Origin: Trichosphaerium sp. ATCC 40318
Taxonomy: Eukaryota; Discosea; Flabellinia; Trichosidae
Assembly: GCA_038496445.1 (NCBI GenBank)
Contig: JALMLS010000438.1
Coordinates: forward strand, 165,580-229,579
Reading direction: 5' to 3'
Length of the DNA: 64,000 nt
Made by a program: the position numbers and the translations under genes
Notes under the pieces: model-generated
Seen by the model: the letters and a program-made list of their open reading frames with translations, nothing else
Told to the model about the DNA's origin: nothing
Database searches by the model: none
Part shown: positions 36,781 to 47,329 of the stretch, one piece after another
Layout of the letters: the number at the start of each line of letters is the position of its first letter
Position numbering within the stretch: position 1 is the stretch's first letter

Positions 36781-36836
36781 GAAACAAGTACTTCAGTGCG
36801 AACAGAACCAACCAAATGGGAATCACTGCTGGTGAG
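36781..36836 (-). repeat. Right copy of short inverted repeat
   Basis: ctgaaacaagtacttcagtg through gggaatcactgctgg is the inverted partner of 36048-36105. It ends about ten bases before the inner edge of the right arm of the large inverted repeat, so the two rearrangements meet here. Confidence 0.7.
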
Positions 36837-36845
36837 TCTACTGAC

Positions 36846-39180
36846 ATTCAATGACGTACGGTCAAACGACAGAAATCTTCAATGAGCTAACAAGGTATGA
36901 TGTCCTAGAAAGCGTTACACCTCCAAACAGTATGAATGCCTCAAAACACTGTTTGCCGTTTGTTTTACTTCTAAAAATCAACGTACGTGTATAACTTACT
37001 AGCGCCACACTGGCGCTTACCCCACGCTAACAGAAGCACTCTCACAGAATTCAAACTGCAAAGCAGTTATATTAATGTGAGAACCTCCCACAACGTTGCT
37101 GTAGGCTTTCTAAACTCCGCCTGGGTCAAAATATACTCTTTGCTATGGGTTGTGAAATCACGTGGGTTTGGAACGGTTGGATTCGCTACAGGCGTGAGGG
37201 CAGATCATTTAAAAAGTGACATTTGCAAGATCTTGTCAGAAGTGTCAGATCGTCAGCTATGTTATGTGAAGAGCACTAGCTTGCCCGAATGTGAATTCAC
37301 AGAAAGTAAAAGCCCGTGAAACTTAGTGTAAATCCTGCTTATCTCAATTGTTTCAACCACAGGATTAACAGATAATGCATCTCATAACCACAATATTCGG
37401 AACGGCATCCGTTGTGATGTTGCTGCGTACGCTGTTAATTTAAACTTACTACTTTAAAATGTTAACTATTTTTTTTGTTGTTACAGTCCTCCTAACCCCA
37501 TCAAACGCCCAAAAAGGCCGTGATTGTAGTTGTTTTACGTGCGATTTATGCGATTTTACAGCTTCCGAGTGTAAAACAATAACAGCCGCTTCAGGTACGC
37601 AAAACGGGCAATAAATTGTTTGTTTTTATTAGTGGTTAATTATCCGTTTTGTTTCGTAATAGAAATATCCACTGGCGACACGTGTATCATTTTCAACTCA
37701 ATAATCACCGAAGATATTACTTTAGAAACTAATACAGCTTGTGTCCGTTTTATGCCTGGAAGTGGTGTTGTGGGCAGTCTTGATATCCATAGCACAGGAT
37801 TCGCTTGTGTTGAAATGACAAGTGCATCACTCACACTTACAACTACTTCTGAAATAAGGTCCGATCAAGCTGCAGTGTGAGAGCGTCTGATTCAACAATA
37901 ACTAATGGGCAATTGCGAATGATTGCTGCTATTCAAGATAGTCTGATAATGGAAGGTGGAGAAATAACAAGTGCTTTTTTGTACTGAACTAAAACACTTT
38001 TTTATGTTTTCTTACTTTATCTTTAAGCAATGCAGGTGCACCTTGCGCACAGTTTCTACCTTTAAATGGTGTTTCACCTGTCATTGGCCAAATCTCTAGT
38101 AATGGATTTGGCGTATGTTACGAGTTTCAAAACGCAGATGTAGGCGATATATCAAGTAAGTACTTTCTGTACTATCTACAAACTTATTGTTAATGTAAAA
38201 AGTGAATGGTCAAGGAGTAAACACCTTGTTTGCTACTTCAAGTAGTATGGGAAATATAGCAATTGCAGGGCCAATAGCTATAACTGAGGTTACTATGAGG
38301 GATGTTGTATTCAGGTCAATGACTTCTGCCGGAGATATTGCTACTATTGAAATTTCAGGATTTGATCTTAGTACATACTTACTTTTAGTTTAAAAACAGC
38401 AAACTGTTTTTACTTATGCTTGTTTAAATAGCTCAAGATGCTCCTAGTACTCCTATTGTAACTACCAATTCGGAAGATATCATATCTGTGACAAATTATG
38501 TTGGTTCTGGACCGAAACCAGTGATTGATAGTGGTGCAGGCGAGGACAAGTATGGATGGGTTTTTATTTTCTGATGAGGTGTTTTAATGACTTTATTGTT
38601 TTTTAGTTGTTGTGGTTCAGATGACACAGTGACAACTATCAATTGTGAATTGAATAGACTAGTACCAAGATCATGCTGTAGTAGACGTATTTGAACAAAA
38701 AGTTCAAGCAGAATTTTATACAGCGCCAAGATGTTCAGTTTGATAACATCACGTGATAAAAAAGTACAAGGATGTTAATAAATAAGGGTACTCCTTGAAG
38801 TACACTAAACCACTTGACGGTCGTTTCTACTATAGAGACTTTTATATCCTCTTGGCCCTTACGGTAACTAGTTAACTGACAAGTTTAATCGAGCAAGCAT
38901 GACAATTAAAAAAGTTACCCATTGAGGAAATGGCCACAGCGTCCACCTTGGTCCTACAAGCATACTTATTTCGGTCACTTTATCACCTTTGACTCAAGCG
39001 GTGTATGTAAGCCTTACAAACAAAGCTAGGCTTCCTAAACAGTGGTGTAGCGTTTTAGAAGGACCTTTTGTGTTTACTTGAATATGCACGTGTGGAACTA
39101 GGTTGTTGGTAGTGGTGGTCTGTTAATGGACTCTGCTAGTTCTGAAGAGTAAATGCTTACGCTTGACTAGTCGCTAGTAG
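36846..39180. repeat. Right arm of large inverted repeat
   Basis: Reverse complement of 30511-32982. It is shorter because about 100 bases present in the left arm (about 32455-32555) are missing at about 37256. It contains Cys-ladder gene copy 3. Confidence 0.85.
37375..38694 (+). pseudogene. Secreted cysteine-ladder protein, copy 3 (frameshifted)
   Basis: Same exon order as the copy at 31019-32340: MHLITTIFGTASVVMLL, a Cys-rich exon (RDCSCFTCDLCDFTASEC), then the solenoid exon starting near 37662. Where the sister gene reads GCATGTGTGAGAG (Ala-Cys-Val-Arg), this copy reads GCAGTGTGAGAG at about 37872. A single missing base therefore puts a TGA in frame after DQAAV. Downstream exons (LPLNGVSPVIGQIS, DVVFRSMTSAGDIATIEI, CCGSDDTVTTINCELNRL) remain well preserved to the stop at 38694, so the loss is recent or is an assembly error. 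Confidence 0.7.
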
Positions 39181-39560
39181 AAGTGGCAAATACCGGTCCG
39201 GTTTCAAGATATCGGTTTTCAGTCCGTATCCGAGCTTTCAGAATAGACCCGAGTATGCATATTCATTCAGTGAACATCAAAGAGAGTTAGTTGGTTGCTT
39301 GTTAGTTGTTGGCTTCTTTTTGAACCACCAGCTACTTTCTTTTGATTAAAAGTAGTCCTAAACGCCTTAAAATCAAAATTGCTACGCACGTGGTTGAAAG
39401 CCCTCTATCAGCCCTTGAATGCCTTGACTCTATGGTTTGTATACTAAATAACCCTCTAGTCACCCTTACCAAATTCTGGCTATGTTTATCCACCTAGGGA
39501 TGCAGCCGAGTGAGACTGAGTCTCTCCACCAATCTGGCAGTGTTGGAGTAACAAGAACAA
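39181..39560. other. Spacer outside the right arm
   Basis: Single-copy sequence with one CACGTG (about 39388). Nothing recognisable. Confidence 0.3.
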
Positions 39561-39788
39561 ATGAATCTAAACAAAAACAAACTTGACAAAGATATTGTGA
39601 CTAAAATTTATCGTCTATTAGAGTTGTATGATCATACCAATGATGAACCTAAGAAGGTAAATATTGCGTAAAGTGGTTTCACTATAGATTAAATGTAAAG
39701 CAAACAAAAAGAAAACTTGAAGCCGAGACAACTTAACCTTTTTTCTTTTCAGAAAAAAAAAACTGTTGTTTCTGACATTCGCTGTTAG
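39561..39788 (+). CDS. Possible tiny two-exon protein
   Basis: ATG at 39561 gives MNLNKNKLDKDIVTKIYRLL and continues to DEPKK, where a GTAAAT donor occurs. A pyrimidine-rich acceptor (CTTTTCAG) at about 39752 continues with KKKTVVSDIRC and a stop. The result is a 44-residue basic peptide. The splice signals fit, but no family is recognised and the length makes chance possible. Confidence 0.3.
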
Positions 39789-40140
39789 TCTTGAGCCAAG
39801 TATGAAGTCTATAGTTACAAAGTACTCCAAATAGAATACATGAAGAATGATGACACTTCTTGATAGAGGCTAATGTAGTCAAACAATAAACTCACTTTCA
39901 AAATCAAAAGAAAAAAACAGTAAATCATGACGTTACAACATTTTCTTTTTTTACCAACTACGTGCGTCATACCGCGTAGTACATACCACAAACTTGCGTG
40001 TATCTATCCTTTTGGAAGCACAAAACTGTTACAACCTCGCGTTCAATGATATGGTGTTTTAGCGTTGATTAGAAGGTTCTTACTCCATTTGGACGTTAGG
40101 AGTTATAACGTACACAAAAGTAGGTAAAGGTCGTTTATTA

Positions 40141-40527
40141 TTACTTAGTACCCTCGTACAACTCTTCAAAAGTGACTTTACCCTAACACAAGAGTCAACA
40201 AACCATCAAACGATAAAAACGGATAAAATTCTACGTACATCACCGCTGGTGTCCATGCTCTTCAAGAAAGCCTTTGCTTCAGCTTCGGTGTTCTCTTTTT
40301 TAACGCCCCACTCTTTCATCACCTGCACAACACTCAGAACAATGAATCATAGCGTAACGGATGGTTTGAAAGCGGTTTCAAAACACTTTAGCAAACAAAA
40401 ACCGTTTTCTTTACGTGAGTAGCGACTACGTGTTTATGTGTACCTGAATAGCTTCATCAACAGTTACAAAACCGTTACCATCTTTGTCGAATTTATCGAA
40501 AAATGCCTTTGCTTCTGCTTTATCCAT
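40141..40527 (-). CDS. Small two-EF-hand calcium-binding protein
   Basis: Three short exons join exactly. ATG at 40527 gives MDKAEAKAFFDKFDKDGNGF with a canonical loop DKDGNGFVTVDE. The second exon gives VMKEWGVKKENTEAEAKAF and DTSGD, and the last exon, after a GTACG-type intron (about 40180-40240), begins GKVTFEELYEGTK and stops at 40141. The second loop DTSGDGKVTFEE is thus split by an intron. About 69 residues with all calcium-ligand positions filled. It is probably a soluble calcium sensor or buffer. Each exon is too short to stand out as an open frame. Confidence 0.8.
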
Positions 40528-40927
40528 GTTGATGCTATTTGATATTTGGCCGAAAACTAGTTTCAGAAAACTCGCGGTAATTCAAGGTTAAGGCAAGCTT
40601 GTTATGAAATACGCCTTAGCCAAAATACTGGAGTTCCCACTTGAGGGGCTTGACTGTAGATCAGACAAACAACACGAGCTGTCGTCAACAAATGGCTTGT
40701 TACCATTTGTTTATCAGTTATTTCTGACTTCAGCCTACAGTCCCTCTCCTCAAGTCATACTGTGAACAATCAATGGCTAGTTTCCGTTCTCTTCCGGTAT
40801 CTTAGACTGCTATTACTTAGAATTTAACTTTGATACGACCATTTAAAATACACGTCTTTTTTTTTTATTGTCATTCAATTTTTTCCTTCTCTTTTACATT
40901 CGTTTACCATCAACCACCACCTGAAGA
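40528..40927. other. Spacer
   Basis: Promoter side of the EF-hand gene and 3' side of the next minus-strand gene. No further feature seen. Confidence 0.3.
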
Positions 40928-41577
40928 TTATTCCCCAGTAAGATCTACAATATTAGGTTCAGGTCCAGCCCACCTTGTCTTGATTGTTCTTTGATGTATT
41001 GTTTCAACTTTAAGAGCAGAAATTGCATTAACAGCGTTTTTCAAGCCAACACTTGAATAATTATGCTGTTTTAATATAATACCATCTGGCCTCCAAAGCT
41101 TATAAACACCAGATATATTACCCTTATCATCTAGAAAGCAATGCTCACATATCTGTCCAGTCTCGTAATAAAACTTACATTCAACAGGAAGACCATTTTC
41201 ACAACGAATTGATTGCTTTACTACAGGCAATCCATCAACTTCTTTTTCATAAAACCGCTTAAAAGTCCCATTACGCTTGAGCACGTGATTAAATCTAGAA
41301 GTAGATGCAGTGTAAAAGCATAGCAGAGGCCATTTAATAAAACTATCAGATCCTGCGTTCATTATGAGGTACTGTAGCTCGAGAGGAAGTCGAAGTATCA
41401 GAGGGGTATTTCTAAAGCGAAAAAAAAGACGTTAAAAGAATATTTTGTTGTGAAAATAACACACCCCAATGCCGTTGTAAAATTTTTTTATGGGTATAGG
41501 CGGTATGCATGGTATACTACGTACCTCCAGGCTTCATCTTCGTTGGAATTTTCGAGGGTAAACGGACGTTTAGCCAT
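40928..41577 (-). CDS. F-box-like protein with YwqK/MORN-type repeats
   Basis: Exon 1 from ATG 41577 (MAKRPFTLENSNEDEAW) joins through a GTACGT intron to exon 2 at about 41412. Exon 2 starts with an F-box-like helix (TPLILRLPLELQYLIMNAG). The C-terminal half has units of the YwqK/MORN kind: GLPVECKFYYETGQIC and GVYKLWRPDGIILKQHNY. In the family these are short beta-hairpin repeats, often found with F-box-like heads in amoebae and giant viruses. About 165 residues. The exact partner is unknown. Confidence 0.6.
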
Positions 41578-41851
41578 AAAGGCCTTCGGAACGTGGTAAT
41601 TAAATTCGGCGGTGCGTAGACGTGAAGTTAAAACAATTTTAAATGTTGTATTTGGCTGATCAAATTCCTGTTTTCACCCCAAAATCCAAGTTTTTGCTGG
41701 ATTTCTGTTTAAGACGCGTGATCAGGTTTAAAAAGTATCGGAATATATTATGTATTGTTTTATCTACTACTGAAAGTATTTATACGCGATGAGAAGTTAA
41801 AGTAAGAGAGAATATTTCAAATACATTTTTTACTTTTATATTTTTTTATTG

Positions 41852-43052
41852 TTAAATCGTCGCCACAGAATTATAGTGTTCTCCGAGTGTAAACTCATGT
41901 TTGTGATAAGTGATGTACAATGGGTCATCTATAACATCAATACAGTAAGTAAGGGATGAAAGAATAGAAAAATAATAACTTTGCAAGGAGGTGGAGTACA
42001 ATTGAAATTTCAAAAAAAAAAAAAAAGTATCATACTCGTGAATTCTTCTCCCATAATTATTTTAGGTGACTCCGCGCTGTATATATGTATAGGCTTCTTT
42101 AAAGATTTAACTAATGCCTGTAACTCTATTTGACCTCCCCACTCGTTCGTGGTACGTAGCTTCTCGATGTATCCATCAAAATCATCTGCGAACAAAATGT
42201 CAAAAACAAAATGCGAGAAAAATAAAAATTAAAGACACGCACTGCTATCGTCCATGAACTGCAAAAAGTCATCCTTGTGTGCGACTATATAATCAGCTGC
42301 TGTCTCCCTTAGTTCTTTTACATTTTTTTCCACGTTATAGCGTTGTAATTGGTCTGATATTGCAGCATATAAGCAATTACCATCAGGTCTAATATTCTTC
42401 ATTTTAAAATTATCTTTTTTGATTATCTCGAGTATGCTCTTTCTTTCAATACTACGCTTTGATGGTCCTTGTTGCTCCATCTTACGTTCTCTTTCTAATC
42501 TTGCATCACGCTCTGATTGTCTTTGAGCTGCCTGACACCGAAAGTAAGCTCTTAAAACGTAAAAACAAAGAAACTTCAAAACCAATTTGAAGAATCGTCA
42601 AAAAAACGCTTGCGAACCTGTTCTTGTGCTTTTTTCTCTCTTGCTGCCTTTTCTTCAGCTGACACCTTTATTGTCATAGTATCCTCTTCTTCTTGTTTGT
42701 CCTTCGAAAAAAGTTAGGCGCCATAAGGAATTTCTGATGGTTTTGAGGTGTAATTGGCGTTATTTCGCGTATGGGTACCTCAATAACTAGTTCTCCTAAT
42801 CTTTCGAGCAATCCGTTCCATTCTGTCTTATGACGCTCTTTTTGTTCTGCCTCTTCTTCCTTCTGGTTTCTACTGCGTTTAGCAGCCCTTGGCAGCTTTT
42901 TCCATGTCGCTTTGAACTCCTTTCTAGCGTAAGTAAACGGTCACCAGTCCCTTTCATGTATCAGGGAGTAGAATACGTACTTTTACTTCTTTCACATGTC
43001 TTTGACGCATTTGTTTTTTAGTCTCGTTAGCAGGAGGCCGTTTAGAAGACAT
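41852..43052 (-). CDS. OTUD6: OTUD6-type deubiquitinase
   Basis: Six exons on the minus strand. The N-terminus (MSSKRPPANETKKQMRQRH) and helices (KEFKATWKKLPRAAKRS; EEEDTMTIKVSAEEKAAREK) match the OTUD6 family. The OTU domain follows: NIRPDGNCLYAAISDQL with the catalytic Cys in DGNCLY (about 42375-42390), then LRETAADYIVAHKDDFL. The next exon has DDFDGYIEKLRTTNEWGGQI, LQALVKSLKKPIHIYS and IIMGEEF. The last exon has DPLYITYHKHEFTLGEHYNS with the catalytic His in GEHYN, ending at 41852. All key residues are present. OTUD6 proteins cleave ubiquitin chains and associate with ribosomes and translation in other eukaryotes. Some exon edges are approximate. Confidence 0.9.
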
Positions 43053-43408
43053 TGTGGCTGATTTGTAACTGACTGTTTATTATTAATGAGCGACAATACT
43101 GTTATAAGGGTTCCTTTTAATTAGTGACAAGCGTCAGAACGTGTACGAAGCTAATATTCTGTAGATTAAGTCTACTATTGGCTATAGAACCTTGAATGCT
43201 TCTAAGAGCCCTATCAGCTGCGTCAAAAGTATCAGCAACTACGACCAAGTTCGTAAGTTCTTGTACAGCGACGTATAGCAATCGGTCAGTAAAAAACCAA
43301 ACAAGAAAACATGGGATAGATGAAAGCTTGAACCCGCTCGTACAATGGAATTTGCTATTAGGTATCTAAATACAACAGTTTAACGCTAAAAAGATAAAAG
43401 GCGGTGGA
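43053..43408. other. Bidirectional spacer between OTUD6 and TACO1
   Basis: Divergent promoter interval of about 350 bp. No coding frame is supported. Confidence 0.35.
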
Positions 43409-44854
43409 ATGCAGCTTGCCGGAGGCCATGCTACTTCTAGTATACGTACGGCACCATAATCGTCTACGTACGATACCGTAATTGTTTTTTTAGTGTTTTT
43501 CTCTCCAACACAACAATTAAATGCTGGACACGCGAAAGTAAGCAACTAGTAGTTTCTTGACATGTTTTAAAACGAGTATTTGTAGTGGCAGAATGTAGCT
43601 CACAGAAAAGCCAAACAAGACGGTGACAGACAGCGTATGTTTGGTAAAATATCACGAGAGATAAGATCATGTGCTAGGCGTACGTCAAAAAGCGCTCTAA
43701 AAGCCAAACTAAAAAAAAAACACGTTGAAGCAATTTTGACGTTTTGTAGTGTTTGGATCTGACCCAGACTCTAACTGGCAGCTTGCACTGTTACTACAAC
43801 GTGCTAGACGTATGAATTTGCCAAGGGCTAACATTACAAAGCTCTTGAGTGAGGTACGAAGTTCTTTTTTTTTTTTCTTTTTTTTATTATTATTTCGAAC
43901 AATTGTTTTTTTATCTCGTTTTGTTCAACCTCATTTAGGCTGATGCAAGTACAGCCGAAAGTCTAGAATATGAGTGTTATGGACCACATGGATTAGCTAT
44001 GGTTATTAAGGTTGGTTTGAAAGTGTTACACGAACGTTTATTTCTTTTTTTTTTTTTCTGTTTTCTTTGAGGTCAGAGTTCAGCTCTTTTCGCTGATTCT
44101 TTGTTTTAGGTCTTGACAGATAATAAAAATAGAACACTACAGAAACTCAAGCTTGTGCTCAGTAAGAATGGGTATGTAATCGATAAGATAAAGGTTTTTG
44201 TTAATAACTGTTCATAGAGGAAGAATGGGAAGTCCTAATTGTGTAAAGTATATGTTTAATAAACGCGGAGCACTCTCGGTCAACAGTAATGGTAAATCTG
44301 AAGACGAGGTCTTTGAGTTTTGCGCAGAGGCTGGTGCTGAAGATATGGACGTTGGTGAGGACGGTAAATTTTCTGTACGTACAGTAGCAGTTAAATAGCA
44401 ACCAAAAATGGTTAAAGGTTTTTTTGTTCACGTTGACTTTTTTGTTCTTTGTTTTTTCTTAACATAGCTGTTTTGATATGTTTATATGCGTATCAAAAAA
44501 GATTGCTCTTTATGTGTTCAGTATTATTTAAAGCGTACTTCTTAAAAATAAGTGACCTGAACGTTGATTATATCTGATCTTTTTTCTTGTTTTTTTCTGT
44601 TTTTTTCTAAAATGGTAAACTATTTCTAATCAGTGTTTTATCAATAGATTACATGTCCATTTACTGAGACAATGAATATACAAAAAGCCCTTGAAGCAAA
44701 AGGACTTACAATAGAAGAAGCAGAAATTGAAGAAATATCAGATAATCCTATTGAAGTTGATGAAGAGGAAGATCTTGAGGAAATTCAAGATTTGTTAGAG
44801 AAAATAGAAAATTTGGATGATGTTGTAACAGTTGTACATAATTGTGAGATGTAA
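43409..44854 (+). CDS. TACO1: TACO1/YebC-family mitochondrial translation factor
   Basis: ATG at 43409 gives MQLAGGHATSSI, spliced (GTACGG donor) to FFSPTQQLNAGHAK, then across an intron to WQNVAHRKAKQDGDRQRM and FGKISREIRSCAR. Next are GSDPDSNWQLALLLQRARR (about 43752), YECYGPHGLAMVIKVLTDN, GGRMGSPNCVKYMFNKRG, EDMDVGEDGKFS and finally NIQKALEAKGLTIEEAEI, ending at 44854. The order AGHxKW, GxDPxxN, YEGYGP-like and GxxGxxGSVxxxF-like is diagnostic of YebC/TACO1, which helps translation of certain mitochondrial mRNAs. The short first exon before AGHAK is compatible with a targeting presequence. Full-length and apparently intact. Confidence 0.88.
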
Positions 44855-45099
44855 TAAAACCCAAACAAAGCAACAAGAAAAAAAATAGAGGTCACAGCTT
44901 ACACAAGCGCCAGTGCTCCTATCACAACCTGCACTAGTGCAGCCGTCATAGCAAGCTTTGTTGCAGGTATCGACAAGTAATCCTGTTTGCACTATATGAT
45001 ATGAATCTAGAAGGTCTAAAGTCCCTGCACAGTGTATATACACTCAATGACTAATGCGTCCTTAGGATGTTAAAGATCGTACGTCTATGCAACCGATTT

Positions 45100-45300
45100 A
45101 GAGTTTATCTTCATACCGTTTAGCTTTTTCGCTAGCTGAAATTGAGGCACTCCGGATTATTCTTAGTTTGTACTCAAGTAACAGAGCTGGAGTTCACATA
45201 ATTTATCTTCGGAATACCTCAGTACCTAACAGTATCTAAGCGATGTCAGGAGTTCATACTATGCTCATGTAGAATAAACGAGGTGAAATGAGCAACCACC
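45100..45300 (+). pseudogene. Decayed LRR fragment
   Basis: A plus-strand frame reads RAGVHIIYLRNTSVPNSI, then a stop, then AMSGVHTMLM. This is the repeat signature of the window's F-box/LRR proteins (GVHTI-L--TSVTD--I-ALSGVHTI). Two partial repeats remain with no F-box and several stops. Confidence 0.6.
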
Positions 45301-45789
45301 AAATCTGCAAATAGTTGTTTCGTTATAATTTCTTACCTATGTCACGTGTTTTTCTCTTCCTGTTAATACCTTGCCATCTGTGTTTCTTACGCCACACGTA
45401 CAAGAGGTAAAAGATAGCTGCTTACGCAAGGATCCAAGCAGCGTTATACTCGTAGATTCATGAACTAGAATCATAGCAACTTGTAGTCACCAACATGCAG
45501 TGGCCTTTTGACTTGTCATCTTGTAGCTTGTCCAACAGGAAAATTATCTTCTGGAATTGTACCATGGAATGCGAGAAGACTTGATAGTGGAGAAAGAAAA
45601 TTAAAGGGAAAGAATTAACTTCGCAAAAAAGGCGTTTCATCAATCTATCACTAAACCTCACTATTCAAAAGCTATGTGCCCCACACAGGCTTGATACTTT
45701 GGTGACACGTGACACTGGATTGAAATACGATGCAATTTTATAGAATCAAAGTGCCAGCATGACCAACACTTTGTGTTTCTTTTTTTAAT

Positions 45790-46549
45790 ATTATTAGAAA
45801 GAGCACATGGCTTTGTGATATTTACTAGAGTTTATTGTGGTTATACACAAAGATTTAGCTGCTTTTTCTTCTATTCTGCTACGATAAACATCAACTTGTT
45901 TGAGAGATTTCAAGTGCTTCATACATTCATTTGTAATTCTGTTACAATTACGAACATAGGTACTCAAGATTGACCAAAGGTTTCATATCTGCGTCTTTTA
46001 AGTTGCCGCATGAGGTCAAGTGTAGATGCTTAACGTTACCCAAGAATTTAAGTACATCAGTCATGGCATTGTCGTTATAAATATCTAACGTATGAATATT
46101 GCCAAGTTGTTGAAGCCATGAGTCTTTTGGATCATCAAGCATAGTTCATGCACATCCTTTAGCGCCTTAATCCCTTCAACAGTAATGTTGGAGCAACCAG
46201 TGATGTTTAACTTGTATACACCACTTAGAGCTTGCAATGAAGAGTCCGTGATGCTTGAACGTCGAAGACAAAGGGTGTGAACACCACGATGGCACTTCAA
46301 GTCATCAAAAGAAAGACGTAAACCGTTACAATAGATGTCAGTGTTTTTAAGCAATGGGCTGTCTTTGAGTACAGCGCATTCTTCTGACGACTTCAGCGTT
46401 ATCTCAGTAAACCCAATATTGCTTCGAATGATATCATTGAAGAGATGAGAGACCGTAGAAGTTGTGATACGCTCCTTTCTCGCTAGATATTGTATAATAT
46501 TCGTTAATGTCTCTGGAGGTATCTGCAGTGGTATCTGTTGTTTCACCAA
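45790..46549 (-). pseudogene. F-box/LRR gene with two frameshifts
   Basis: The F-box (LQIPPETLTNIIQYLARKER, then VSHLFNDIIRSNIGF) and first repeats (GVHTLCLRRSSITDSSLQAL; GVYKLNITGCSNITVEGIKA) are in one frame as far as KDVHEL at about 46145. The next repeats continue in another frame (DDPKDSWLQQLGNIHTLDIY; NVKHLHLTSCGNLKDADMKP). At about 45960 the frame shifts again, the repeat pattern resuming as NCNRITNECMKHLKSLKQV. The closest relative in the window is the intact gene at 60333-61430, which matches in every segment. Either this is a recent pseudogene or the assembly carries two indels. There is also no in-frame ATG before the F-box. Confidence 0.7.
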
Positions 46550-47329
46550 TCATTTTTTAGCCGAGGACATTAGGAGGTGTTGATGTGGTTGTTGTAGTTG
46601 ACTTATAGATTCTTTAAGAGCTTTTTATCAATCTTAATTTCAATCTAGGAATTGTAATCACTGAATTAAGTTTTATCCAGCTTAAAGGCACTGTGTGACA
46701 TCGTTGTTTTACGTAAAAATGCTGCTCACTAAGTCGTCGAATATCAAGAACTTAGCGAATTAAGTATTACGTAACTTCAGTCATGTGTTGGCAAGCATAC
46801 AGCGCATTAAAATGTATGAAAAGCGATTGTCCTCGGTAGTACAGCACTAATAGCGGTGATGAAATTGGATTGGTCTAAGTGCGGCTATAATCGCTTCTAT
46901 GACCTTCCAAGTCCTCACCACTGGTGGTCGTGCAAGCCTCATAGCACATAAATATGAGATCTTCAAACCAAGTTGTAGCTTTAATTATGTCTGGGAAGTC
47001 AAGATCGAAGCCAAAGTTGTACTTAGATATTCCTACCTTGCGGAATAAAACAGGCATTCTGGGCAAAAGTAAAAGGACAATTCTAACTAGTGTAGTACTG
47101 CGCCTTGTCACACTCTATGCGAGTATTAAAAACACTAGATTGAGGCCATACAGAACTGTAAAAAACAAGAACATTGTTGTGATTGAATTTTTATTTATTT
47201 CAATATTTTTGAGAAAAAACGTTGTTCACTGGTTTTCATGTTAAAAAAAAATGGATTTTTTTTCCCCGTCCGCTTCGGTATTGTACAAATTATTTACACT
47301 TAATTTCTATCCCACAAATTTTCTATTTA
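46550..47329. other. Spacer without supported gene
   Basis: Open frames of 78 and 96 codons overlap on opposite strands (46875-47244), but neither shows a motif or splice context. Confidence 0.3.

Larger units (their letters stand above)
35667..36836 (+). pseudogene. Remnant of a secreted-protein gene with internal inverted duplication
   Basis: ATG at 35667 opens a good signal peptide (MQLLIVLAFVAITFAQIYP) and a first exon ending near GSLHWQ with a GTAACG donor. A possible second exon (TNTGLVIESPSG) lies at about 36000. Further on only scraps remain (QKMCNPPAGINDTNV near 36395; YAVYNQGSNNHHYNK and TSVRTEPTKWES near 36740-36828), with stops between them. About 55 bases at 36048-36105 reappear inverted at 36781-36836. 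The reading is of a secreted-protein gene broken by rearrangement. A heavily split live gene cannot be excluded. Confidence 0.4.

Noticed and set aside
44870-45043. Cys-rich minus-strand frame (CNKACYDGCTSAGC)
   Set aside because: Tempting as a secreted peptide, but it has no signal peptide, runs into the 3' end of TACO1 and lacks splice partners.
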